This document shows positions 8,712-17,700 of a stretch of DNA of 18,220 nucleotides, one piece after another. Origin of the DNA: Ectocarpus siliculosus (taxonomy: Eukaryota > Sar > Phaeophyceae > Ectocarpales > Ectocarpaceae); contig FN648938.1 in the NCBI GenBank assembly GCA_000310025.1, positions 655,952 to 674,171 on the forward strand. Direction: 5' to 3'. The notes under the pieces were generated by a model, which was not told the origin of the DNA, made no database searches, and saw only the letters and a list, made by a program, of their open reading frames with translations. A program made the translations under genes and the position numbers. Positions within the stretch are counted from its first letter, which is position 1. Each line of letters starts with the position of its first letter.

Positions 8712-9235
8712 AGGCGCTGGTGGTCGGTGACATCTCAGGCGAGTGTCAAAGAGTCGTTGGTCGAGGGGGTGTAGAGCAGGCTAGGCGGGGGAGGTATGCT
8801 GCCGACACCGGCGCTACCACCCACATGTTCGCGAACTCAGATGGGTTCGTTCGTTACGAAGAGTGTGATCGACGTGTGCGCGTCGCCGCCGGAGAAACCT
8901 TCCCTATTGTAGGGTATGGTGACGTGACGGTAACCCTTAGCTCGCGCGACGTTACAACCGACCTGTTGTTGAAACGGATTGCACACGTTCCCCGACTAGA
9001 TTACAACCTAGTATCTCTCACTTCCCTCTTCGACGACGGGTTCGAAACCAAAACCCTCAATAAACACGAGTTGGAATTGGAGAGAGGGGGGGGGGAGTCG
9101 GTGTACTTCCTCCGATGCGGTGACCTGTACGTTCAGAACGGTTTCCGCAAATACTCCGAACAAGAGTACGCCGCAAGTGCTCCTGGTAGCGCGAAAGTGC
9201 CCAACACCCCCGTTGACATCAACGATTTCCACTGA
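8712..9235 (+). pseudogene. pol: Copia aspartic protease and start of integrase zinc region
   Basis: The frame shows YAADTGATTHMF, the DTGAT active site of a retropepsin-like protease, about 30 codons after the Gag end. It is followed by VAAGETFPIVGYGDVTV and the IAHVPRLDYNLVSLTSLFDD motif (flap and hydrophobic core of the Copia protease family). It then runs into VDINDFH and a TGA stop at 9233-9235. The codons after the stop stay in the same frame and supply SHGHSHE, so the stop falls inside the integrase His/Cys zinc domain. The protease normally cuts the Gag-Pol precursor. A run of about ten G near 9086 is read in frame as Gly. Confidence 0.8.
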
Positions 9236-10716
9236 TCGCACGGCCACTCCCACGAGGTGCAACTGAGGACCACGGCGCAGCAGCAGGGGACGACGCTGGT
9301 GGGCGAGCTCCGGGAGTGCCTGGGGTGCTCGACGGCGAAGGGGCTTTCCAAGCCCATCCCCAACAAGACGTCGACCCGAGCAGTTAAGAAACTGCAGCGA
9401 GTTTTTGTGGATTTGAGTGGAAAAGCTAGGGTGCAGAGCTTGGGGGCGAAGTGGTACACTCTCATTGTCAAGGATGATTACACAAGGTGGAACCGTGTCT
9501 TTTTCCTGAAGCACAAATCAGACGCCGCTGAGGCATTCGAGAGGTACCTTGCAGAAAACCGGGCAGACGGTGCCCCGTCCGATGTCATGGTCGTGAGATC
9601 CGACAATGGACGAGAGATTTTTTAGGGAGAGTTCGGCAAGGTGTGGCAGAAGTACTGCTTCAAACAGAAGTTCACCCCCGCACACAGCCCAGCATAGTTG
9701 TGTAGCTGAGAGAGCACTGGGTCTGATCAAGGATGCAGCACTAGCCGCCCGTATCCAAGCGCCAACTCTTTACCCGGAGCGCCGAACTACCCCTCCCTTT
9801 GGGCCGAGGCCATAGCTTGGGCATGCCACGCCCTGAACTGCACCTCCACCACATCCAACCCAGAGAAGAAATCGCCGTACGAGATGTGGCACGGGCACCC
9901 TCCCTCGCCGGGGGCGACGTACCCGTTCCTCAAACCTGCCGTATACAAGGTCAAGCGCACACACAAGTCCAAGCCGAAAGCCCAAAAGTGTTTTATCTCG
10001 GCCCGGAAATCAACACCAAGCGTGATTGCGTGCGCATCCTGCAAGAAAAACGCCAAGCGATAACAACTCGCAACCTCACCTGGCAATCCGTACCCGCCGC
10101 CCCCACCATCCTGCCCCAGTCGCTGCCTCCCATCGCAGAGGAGGAAGAGGAATTTGCGACTGAGGAGGACGAGGTTGGGGAGGGCGCATCGAGCCAAGGC
10201 GGAGGGGGGGTGGAGGGAGAACCTGTGGATCGAGGACCAGGTATCAACCTTGGCACGATGGCAGCCCCGGGGCTCGCGGGGCCGCCCGTGCACGTAGCGC
10301 CGCCGGCGCCGCCGGCCGCGCCCCAGGAGTCGGGCGCGGGCGATGCTGGCGATGGCGCCCCCTCGAGCAGGGAGGGCGCAAGCGTCGCCCCATCTACCAC
10401 GTCGGCCGGCATGGCCGATGTGGGCGGCGGCCAGGACGACCGCCGCAGCAGCAGCAGCCGCGGCAGCAACAGCGGAAGCGACAGCGACAGCGACAGCGGT
10501 AGCGACAGCGAGACGGACCTCCCGGCGCTCCGCCGGCCAGAGGCCCGGCGGCTCGCCCGCTTCGACAAGCCGGCGGAACTCACCAGCCGCCGCACCAGGG
10601 AGAACCCTCGCCGAAACCCGAGGTGCGAGTCGCCCCCGTCGCCGACGAGTGCCGAAGCCCTGCTCGCCTCGGTGGCGGGCCTGCCCGTCAGCAACACGGA
10701 GGAGTTCACCCGCTAG
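9236..10716 (+). pseudogene. pol: Copia integrase and Pol linker, multiply frameshifted
   Basis: The frame after the TGA gives SHGHSHE and, further on, CLGCSTAKG (His/Cys zinc-binding module). FVDLSGKARVQSLG then gives the first catalytic Asp, and VRSDNGREIF the second. A TAG follows at 9623. The frame is still recognisable as GEFGKVWQKYCFKQKFTPAH, then shifts to SCVAERALGLIKDAALAARI, which carries the catalytic Glu. It shifts again near 9776 to GAPNYPSLWAEAIAWACHAL and PYEMWHGHPP, and again near 9990 to VFYLGPEINTKRDCVRIL. A long linker rich in Pro, Ala, Gly and Ser-Asp repeats follows, ending in TAG 10714-10716. All three DDE residues can be found, but no single frame holds them. Confidence 0.82.
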
Positions 10717-12480
10717 ATGCTCTCGGCGGTACTTCACGTGGCGGAGGGGCTAGAGGCGAGGGTGGTGCGAGAGTTGCTGTTCGAGTGCGCGGAGGAGGTC
10801 CACGCTGCGCGCCAAGAGGGGAAGGACTTCCTGCTGGGTGCGGTGAACCTCATGCTCAACTCGCCAGACGCCTTCGAGACGGCTCTGGCGTCCCACGAGC
10901 TTAGTGATTCCCCCATAGGCAAGCGTCCGAGTGATGTAGAACCCCCCCCCATGACCGTAGCCGGCGTTGCCAAGTCTGTGTACAGAGAGGGGTGGGAACA
11001 GGCCATGAGGGAAGAGTTTGAAGGGCACTTGGGCTCGGGGACGTTTTCATTCGTAGACGGCACGCCAGAGGGACGCAGGCCTGTGAGCTCAAAGCGGTGC
11101 CTTAGTTGGAAGACCAACAAGGAAGGGAAGATAGACAAGTTCAAAGCGCGTCTGGTTGCTAGGGGAGTTCCGCAAATCCCGAACGTCGATTATTTCCATT
11201 CGTCTTTCCCTTGCCCCTCATCCGCATCCATTAGACTGATGCTTGCGGTAGCAAACGAGAACGGCATGAACCTCAATCACTGGGATGTGAAGGAGGGGTA
11301 CACACACGCCACGCTAGACGAGGAGGTTTTTCTGAGGCTCCCCGCTGGGTGCGGGGACAAATCGCATATAATCGTTAAGGCTGAGCGTGCGATTTACAGT
11401 CTGAAGCAGAGCGGTAGGCAGTGGGGGTACCACGCTGCTGATACGCTAGTCGAGAACGGGTTCGAACTGTGCAATGCGGACCCGTGTGTTTTCCGCAAGA
11501 TGGTAGACGAAGTCGTGGTGATGATTATCGTGATCTACGTGGATGACATTTTGGTGGCTGGGTCTGACGAGGATTGTGAGGAGTTGCTTGCTTCTCTCAA
11601 CAAGAAATTTTCGACCAAAAACCTCGGAGAGTGCGAATGGTTTGACGGATGTGCCATCGAGAGAGATGTAGAGGCTGGGATTCTTAGAATCTCCCAAACC
11701 GCGTACATTTACAGCATGGTGAAACGCGTTGATGTGCAATCGACCTCCCACATCCCCGCTACCCCTGGTGCCGACCTAGGACCGAAGCGAGATGATGAGG
11801 AGGGAGGGGAGTGGCCGGTGAGGGAGGCCATCGGCAGCATGATGTGGGTGTCGACGTTCTCGCGTCCAGACGTATCGTCCGCCGTGCGTGCGGTAGCGCG
11901 CCACGCCCACGCCCCGGCGAAGAGGCACTGGGATGCCATACAGAAGATCCCCGGCTACTTAGAGGAGACGAGGGACCTCGGCATCACCTACCAACGGGGA
12001 TCGGGGTTAGGGCTGGCCGTGTACGTAGACGCTAGATACGCCGACACGGAGGATAGGCGTTTGGTGTCAGGGTTGGCGACGACGGTTGGAGGTACCGGAG
12101 TCAGTCATGGTAGCAAGACGCAGAGGATCGTGTCTTTGTCTTCGACGGAAGCCGAGTACATTGCTGCCGGGGAGGGCGTCAAGGAGGCGTTGTTTGTGCG
12201 TGCTGTGCGTTCGTTTGTTGCCCCAGAGACCAGTGGTAGCATCATCCAGGTCCTTGAGGACAACCAGGGGGCCATAGCGTTGGTGCAGAACCCCCTCAGC
12301 TCAGGTCGCACGAAACACGTCGACGTGAGGTTTCATTTTATCCACGGAGTGTTTAGGTCGGGGGATATTTCGGTCAAGTTCGTTCCGACAACGGAGCAAC
12401 ACGCGGACCTCCTAACCAAGGCCCTCAGCATGGCCAGTCTGCAGTACCACCGGCGCAAGTTGATGAATTTGCCGGAGTAG
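10717..12480 (+). CDS. pol: Copia reverse transcriptase and RNase H (frame open)
   Basis: The open frame of 587 codons begins at the ATG right after the linker stop. That ATG is probably an internal Met of the ancestral polyprotein, not a true start. The RT domain runs from about residue 90: YREGWEQAMREEFEGH, SSKRCLSWKTNKEGKIDKFK, ARLVARG, WDVKEGYTHATLDEEVFLRL, IYSLKQSGRQW and the catalytic YVDDILVAGS (bases 11536-11547 encode YVDD). RNase H follows: VDARYADTEDRRLVSG, SLSSTEAEYIAAGEG, EDNQGAIAL, RTKHVDVRFHFI and TTEQHADLLTKAL. The usual DAD at the start of RNase H reads DAR here, which keeps the first Asp. The frame ends 222 bp before the 3' LTR. It copies element RNA into DNA in the particle, if expressed. 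Confidence 0.93.
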   Translation: MLSAVLHVAEGLEARVVRELLFECAEEVHAARQEGKDFLLGAVNLMLNSPDAFETALASHELSDSPIGKRPSDVEPPPMTVAGVAKSVYREGWEQAMREEFEGHLGSGTFSFVDGTPEGRRPVSSKRCLSWKTNKEGKIDKFKARLVARGVPQIPNVDYFHSSFPCPSSASIRLMLAVANENGMNLNHWDVKEGYTHATLDEEVFLRLPAGCGDKSHIIVKAERAIYSLKQSGRQWGYHAADTLVENGFELCNADPCVFRKMVDEVVVMIIVIYVDDILVAGSDEDCEELLASLNKKFSTKNLGECEWFDGCAIERDVEAGILRISQTAYIYSMVKRVDVQSTSHIPATPGADLGPKRDDEEGGEWPVREAIGSMMWVSTFSRPDVSSAVRAVARHAHAPAKRHWDAIQKIPGYLEETRDLGITYQRGSGLGLAVYVDARYADTEDRRLVSGLATTVGGTGVSHGSKTQRIVSLSSTEAEYIAAGEGVKEALFVRAVRSFVAPETSGSIIQVLEDNQGAIALVQNPLSSGRTKHVDVRFHFIHGVFRSGDISVKFVPTTEQHADLLTKALSMASLQYHRRKLMNLPE

Positions 12481-12686
12481 CTGTAGCAGTTATTAGCACT
12501 TGGCTTTTCTAATAGGTGCGGCCGTTGTGATCCGCTGTGATAGCGACGGTTTTTCGTGGTGGTAGGGTTTTTTCGAGGGGTTTTGCCCGGACGCCGGGTT
12601 TCCCCTCCATATACTTGTATTACCATGTTGGTATTTCTGATGTATCCGGGGGCGTTCTTGCCCCATTGATGGTTAGTCCCTTGCGT

Positions 12687-12702
12687 GAAGAACCAGGGAG
12701 GG
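12687..12702 (+). other. Polypurine tract of the Copia element
   Basis: GAAGAACCAGGGAGGG lies directly before the TG of the 3' LTR, where plus-strand DNA synthesis is primed. Two C interrupt the purines. Its position supports the chosen LTR boundary. Confidence 0.65.
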
Positions 12703-12941
12703 TGTTCGTGGCAGGTGGGTCTGCGATTATTGGTGTTGGATACATGTGCTGTATGATTTGGAGTCACGTAGATTGGTAAGATTGCCGTTTGGTAGGGGGC
12801 ACCGCGATGAGTCACGAACAGCTGTTCTGTGTGGAGCATTCCCTCTTTCGTCCGTGTGCAGGACGGTAGTCTACCTCTCGTGAAGTTAATACATCACCGA
12901 AACAGTCTCACTCGATAAATAAGTGGCGTAGGCCACAAACA
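12703..12941 (+). repeat. 3' LTR
   Basis: TGTTCGTGG to CCACAAACA, 239 bp. It aligns with 6978-7204. It carries an extra stretch near 12768-12788 and lacks about 17 bp present in the left copy after GAGTCAC. Confidence 0.85.
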
Positions 12942-14150
12942 GAGTTTACAGTGAGTGGAGGCCTCTCTTGTTGCTGTGCGTTGGGTATGGCGTATGTTGA
13001 TCATGAACGAAAAAGGATGCCACTTCGGAAGCTTCGGCGGCAAAGTTGCCGCTTCGGCGGCGAGCTGCTCATTATTTTCTACTGGTTTGCTGCGCAGCTG
13101 CAGCAAAGAAAGCGTGGACGTGTTATTTTCATGCCCCACAAGCTCCTCCTCCTCCACTCCGTGTATTGTATGCTGATGCCGTGTGCTGCCGAGACGGCGG
13201 GTGATGTGTCTCCAATACCGACGGCAAGTCACCCCAAGAAAAAATCGCCTCTATGCATACGCTCAACCAGAGTGGAGGGCTTCAGATCTACATGTATGTA
13301 TGTCTACAGCACATAGATTTGTGTGCAAGCATGTGATCGTTCTCAACCACCAACTCAGAGTACGTTTGTGAGGTTGCAAGACATGTATTGTAGAAGCTTG
13401 GGGTGCTGAAGAGTCGCCACCCACACCGATACCCATGACACCCCTTAAAAGACAGACACGAGCAAGCGCAGCGTGAGGCAGAAGCGCAAGTTGGCCTACA
13501 CGTAGTCGATGGAACTCTGCAGAGTTGTTGTTGCTGCTGTGGAAAGCGCCGCTAGACGGTTTGGAAATAAATCGAAGGCTATAGAAAGAGTGTCCACCTA
13601 CAGTACATAAGTCGGACATTGAGCCAGTCCGCTATAGAGATGTTCACCTGAGAGGAGGTCGCCCGTTCTTGGGTGTCTGAAGAAGAAGAAGGTGGCCGGT
13701 TGTCAGTTATGACAGTTGTGCGTTTTATGTATGCATACATGTAGCCGTATACATTACTCGAAGTACTTGTCTCCATCCTTGGCCGAAAGGGCCAAACTGT
13801 TTGGCCGCCAAAATAATTAATTCCGGAAGAATAATGGTCCGATTTGTCCGAAGGGCACGATCAGTTTGTCTCGCACGATGCCCCCTCGTACCTAGAGTTT
13901 TTCTTGGGGACGAAAGTGTCCATGTTCGTGCGGGTAGATCTCGGGCACAGCAGTGCACAGCAGGGCGCGCTACGCGTGGGGGGCGCTGTGCGCACATTAT
14001 TCCCGTACCGGAGCCGCAAGGAAAGAAATAATGACTAAAGAGTTAGTTGTGGGAGAGGTAGAGACTGCTGACGCAGCAGCTGTTGCGATCGAGGGCAGGG
14101 ACGAGTCTACTTGCTGAAGATGCTCCACGTTCCCACAAGTCATCATACAG
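12942..14150. other. Gene-free stretch right of the Copia element
   Basis: No reading frame here looks coding. Visible structure is limited to a short GTT/GCT trinucleotide run near 13525-13540 and a small palindrome, GGCCAAAC-T-GTTTGGCC, at 13790-13806. An interspersed relic without recognisable ends cannot be excluded. Confidence 0.4.
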
Positions 14151-14154
14151 CCGG

Positions 14155-14463
14155 TCGCCCCGGTGGTCTAGTTGGTATCCTCGTAACCTTCTAGAGGTCA
14201 GGTCAGGGGTTCGAATCCCGGCGTAGGCGAGCTTGTCTTGCGAAGTGAGTTTTTCTCTCGCTTCCGCTCCTGGCCAAGTGGATAGCGCTAGTTCGTGTGT
14301 ACACAGAGGGGAGAGAGTGCTGAAGTCTTCTCGCATTAAAAATTGAGTGCGAAGTACCGCAGGAGGGGAGGGTAGACAGAGGCTCTTCTGTGTGACCACG
14401 GGTTGGAATAAACGGCACTAGTGCTGTGAGCGCTGATTTGAAGTGAAGAAGAAAAAAAAAAAA
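14155..14463 (+). mobile_element. tRNA-derived SINE-like unit
   Basis: TGGTCTAGTTGG at 14164-14175 is a perfect A-box and GGTTCGAATCC at 14208-14218 a perfect B-box. The 32-nt spacing is tRNA-like. The 5' acceptor TCGCC can pair with GGCGA downstream, but the stem is only five pairs, and the anticodon stem has a mismatch, so it is not a clean tRNA gene. A second A-box-like TGGCCAAGTGG lies at 14271-14281. The unit ends in GAAGAAG followed by 12-13 A at 14463. A tRNA-like head, an unrelated body and an A-rich tail are the hallmarks of a SINE. No target-site duplication was found. Confidence 0.5.
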
Positions 14464-14566
14464 TGGTGCGGAAGTTGCTGCACAACGCTGATCCTGGGGG
14501 CATGTTGCACACCACCCGTGGCCATTCGGCTAAGCCACAAGGTTGGGGGGGGGGGGGACTTTATCG

Positions 14567-15060
14567 GTACGCCCCCCATTAGGCGTTGACTAGGGTTAGG
14601 TAACCTGGGCAAGGTCAAGTACCTGGGCAGGGTTCGGCACGAGCGACCTTTTGGGTACGCCCCCCATTATCACATGACTAGGGTTAGGTAACCTGGGCAA
14701 GGTCAAGTACCTGGGCAGGGTTCGGCACGAGCGACCTTTTGGGGTACGCCCCCCATTATCACATGAGTGGGGTTGGGTAACCTGGCCAAGGTATAGTACC
14801 TGGGCAGGGTTAGGCACGAAAGGCACGTTGCCCTCGTTCCAGACCCTGCCAACGTACGTCAATGGTAACCTGGACACAGTCCGAAACTGGGTAGGATTCG
14901 GTATACAAGGAACCTTGGCCTAGGTCCAGACCATGGCTACGTAGGCACAGCGACCTTGGGCTTGGTTATGGGCATGCCATCGTCGCGTCTGTACCACTAT
15001 AATAGGTAGGCCCAGACCCTGCCAACGTACGCACAGCGACGTTGGCCCAAGGGTGGGGTA
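14567..15060. repeat. 86-89 bp tandem array with telomere-like motifs
   Basis: Unit starts (GTACGCCCCCCATTA) at 14567, 14655 and 14744 give periods of 88 and 89 bp. The first two units are nearly identical, with an exact 60-bp block. More diverged units continue to about 15060, marked by CCAGACCCTGCCAACGTACG-like blocks at 14839, 14926 and 15012 (periods 87 and 86). The first two units contain CTAGGGTTAGGTAACCTGGG and GGGCAGGGTTCGGCACGAG. A run of about 13 G lies just before the array. Confidence 0.85.
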
Positions 15061-15900
15061 AGCAACTTTTTTCTGGGCCGACGCCCTCACTAGGGATACG
15101 AGCATGACGTTGCTCAAAACGTTTATTTTCAAGTTGTATCGCAGATCGTGCGGCCGACAAACGACAAGTCACACATGTCGGCCTCTGAAATCGTCAATCG
15201 TACAAAAACGCAGAGGCGAAAGCGCAACGTACTCCTCACCCGCCCCCCTCACGGAGCTACGACATGAGAACAACGCGCATACGTTTGTCTCCCTCCCCTC
15301 GCGTAGAGCGAAGTCGAGCATAGAACAATACCCAAGGAGGCGTAGAGAGAGAACGGGCCTACATAATCCTTCAAAGACATGAACGTACGGATATGACCTC
15401 AGCAAATTGGGCTCAAGACTCACCCCGCGAATGTCACAGGCTCCCACACAAAGAGTCCATGATGGGCACCATCACGCTGCGCCACATCAGAAAGAAAACA
15501 GGAACAACAAAAAAGTCTCGCTAAATATGACTACAACAATACCACCAGGCGGAATACAGGCGACAACCGCGCCTGACTTTTACCACGGGGTGTACGAATA
15601 TAAAAAACCCAACCATGATGCAACAAACTTGGATATATTCTGCGAACGTGTACAGAACATCAAACATCATATATCTGTAAACACTGGTGTGAGTATCTCA
15701 CCGAAGATAAAAAAAAAATGGCGGAGCTATCAAAGATAAAAGTCCTATTTACTTAATACTATAATCCGGCGGCACGCGCAGTCTCCCTGCTCCTGCAGTA
15801 CCTTACCACCTTCTTAAACACGCGAGGCCACACCATCACACCGCTGCCCTATCACCCATGATGCGTTAAAACAGGAAGGAAACACATAATTCATGAATAC
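15061..15900. other. Stretch without a convincing gene
   Basis: A 110-codon plus-strand frame at 15407-15739 (beginning MGSRLTPRMSQAPTQ) lies in locally AT-richer sequence. It has no recognisable domain and could be chance. No repeats or RNA genes are evident. Confidence 0.35.
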
Positions 15901-15949
15901 CCGCGCCTGATGATGCGGGCAGCGAAGCGAGATCAAGCAAGGCGTGACC

Positions 15950-16660
15950 GCCTCGACAGCCATTGCCACCGCGCCGTCGTCCAGATATTCGTCGTCATCG
16001 CTCGCGCCATCTCCGAACCGGCCGCCCGTGCAAGGGGCTGCCACAAAAGCGGGCATATATGAAAGTTTGAGGAAATCAAATGGTGAGAACCGATTAGTGA
16101 AACAGACAGAATTGGAATGTGAGCGGATGTGCAGCTGATCAAAGTAAGGTCAACGACGGCATTGGAAACCACTGGGTGAGGGTCCAGATGGGGTGCCTGC
16201 AGGGTATTCATGGGTAGCATGGGTATAGACATGAAAGAGATTGCGACGACAAACCCAAAGTAGATTATGTGACCGCTGCATATGTACACCATGAAAAAAA
16301 AGTGCGAGTGTTTGCTAGACTGTAATTTTAAAATCCCAATTAGTGCTCTGGGGTGGCGAGCACGGCGAGAAACCTCATCAGATATGCATAGCAATCCCAC
16401 ACAGGCGAAGCCTGGACATGCCTAACAGATGAGTGGCACCCAGGCTTGCATGCACCGTACCTCGATTGGACAGGTAGGGGCACGCGTACTGGGCGAGATG
16501 CCAATCTTGCCAAACGCCTCCGCGTCAAAGTCGAGAGGCAGGGCTGCAGCGTCTGGTTCTCTCAAGTCACTCGTACGAAGAAGTTCTGGAACAACCTCTT
16601 GAGTTTTGAGAGGGGCTGCGGCGGGCAAGTGAAAAGGAGGTGCCACGACGAAAAGGCCGG
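15950..16660 (-). other. Possible exons of an unidentified minus-strand gene
   Basis: Two exon-like patches stand out. Near 16620-16463, a pyrimidine-rich tract ending GCCGCAG precedes a frame reading AAAPLKTQEVVPELLRTSD, then DAAALPLDFDAEAFGKIG, ending at a GAG/GTACGG donor. Near 16033-15935, a pyrimidine tract and TGGCAG acceptor precede an acidic frame containing GRFGDGASDDDEYLDDGAVA. Their phases do not join directly, so another exon would be needed between them. The protein is not recognised. This may be chance. Confidence 0.22.
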
Positions 16661-17440
16661 CGGAAAAATTGGTTAGGGATAAGATGCTGTGTAATAATAT
16701 TGTTAGGAAGACTAGTTTATGGGGTGTCGTAGAATCTCGCGAGAGCTGCGCAATCGTCTCCTAAAAACACAAGCTGCTCCGGAGATAGTGTGGACGTATC
16801 ATTTCGGATAAGGAGAACAAGGCGTGCGCATGAGAGGGGCTTGCTTAGATTGGAGAAGCACAGAAAAAAAAAGGACCACGCCCGACAACATGTTTCAAAG
16901 CGCGCTGAAGCATACAGCCGTAGCGTTCATTTTGAAGACACACCTCGTTTTCGTTTTTTTCGTATGTCTTGACAGCCAGGAGTTTCTTCAAGGTTTCAGG
17001 GGAGAGTATTCCGCCAACCCCGTGGTCAATGGAGGCGTGATATACATCAAGATGCGCCTTACGCGAGCGCAATCACTGTGCATGCATATCGGCGGGAAAC
17101 GTCGTGGGCGTGCCGAAAATTGTTCTATATTTCTTAGACGTAAGTTTATCGTGAAACTTTTGAGCTAGAACGCTGGCCTGATTCACGATGGCACACTATC
17201 AACCCATGCACCCCGGATACAGTCAAGACTGCCACCGAAGCGAACATAGTAAATTTGCCTTCCACGAAGTCGCGAATCGTGGCATGCATCTCCCCTCGCC
17301 CATCCCTCTATTGTACGCATAGCTAGCTCTCGAAAAGGAACTCAAGGTGGCACGGAACGAGCCGATAGCTACGTAAACTCAAGGTCAGGTCGAGGTCCAA
17401 CCTCGAGTTTTGGTGTACGAAATGACGTCAAAGTATTAAT
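16661..17440. other. Stretch without a recognised gene
   Basis: Several overlapping short frames exist on both strands but none shows a domain or splice pattern. It ends at the TA that precedes the DNA transposon. Confidence 0.35.
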
Positions 17441-17460
17441 ATTACAGTGGGGGGCCCTCT

Positions 17461-17608
17461 ATAGTGCCGGTTGAATAGTGCCAACTGCCGGTATAGTGCC
17501 GGTAAAATCTCTCCACACAGAAAGCGCCCTCAATAGTGCCAAACGGCACTATTGAGGGCGGGCCTGGTATAGTGCCGGTTGGGCACCACGTCAGCCCGCA
17601 ATAGTGCC
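17461..17608 (+). repeat. Seven ATAGTGCC motifs (six direct, one inverted)
   Basis: Direct copies at 17461, 17475, 17493, 17533, 17569 and 17601; inverted copy (GGCACTAT) at 17545-17552. Several extend to ATAGTGCCGGTT. A cluster like this just inside a transposon end is typical of subterminal transposase-binding sites. That role is inferred. Confidence 0.8.
17525..17560. repeat. Perfect 16-bp hairpin with AAAC loop
   Basis: CGCCCTCAATAGTGCC, AAAC, GGCACTATTGAGGGCG. Both arms contain the ATAGTGCC motif of the surrounding cluster. It lies 140 bp upstream of the transposase start and lacks a T-run, so it does not look like a terminator. Confidence 0.9.
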
Positions 17609-17700
17609 GGTTCACACACGCACGCACACACACCACCACACTCCCAAAATACAGACACCGTGCTGCTGCAGTCCAACACAGCTCTACGCAGAGGCGCACC

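Larger units (their letters stand above)
6978..12941 (+). mobile_element. Ty1/Copia LTR retrotransposon, old and defective
   Basis: Two diverged LTRs enclose, in order, Gag with zinc knuckles, aspartic protease, integrase, reverse transcriptase and RNase H. Integrase before reverse transcriptase is the diagnostic Copia order. The length of about 5.96 kb is normal. A purine-rich tract (GAAGAACCAGGGAGGG) sits directly before the 3' LTR. The bases outside the LTRs, GCGTT (6973-6977) and GAGTT (12942-12946), match at four of five positions and may be a decayed target-site duplication. No match to the 3' end of a familiar primer tRNA is evident just after the 5' LTR, so a half-tRNA or unusual primer is possible. 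At least eight frame changes or stops make it non-autonomous. Confidence 0.93.

Noticed and set aside
8235-9990. Programmed ribosomal frameshifts in the Copia Gag-Pol
   Set aside because: The breaks are scattered, mixed with in-frame stops and fall inside conserved domains, which fits decay and not a single programmed site.
9787-10737. 316-codon minus-strand frame
   Set aside because: It lies entirely antisense to the Copia integrase and linker and consists of Ala/Arg-rich low-complexity sequence; it mirrors GC-rich codons on the plus strand.
14155-14230. Functional tRNA gene, possibly with a CUA anticodon
   Set aside because: The acceptor stem has only five pairs with mismatches and the anticodon stem is imperfect; together with the A-rich tail this favours a SINE head, so no suppressor tRNA is claimed.
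14043-14399. 118-codon minus-strand frame containing GIRTPDL
   Set aside because: It is the reverse translation of the tRNA-like head, a known type of spurious protein.
14567-15060. CRISPR array
   Set aside because: Units are 86-89 bp head-to-tail repeats without unique spacers, in eukaryotic sequence.
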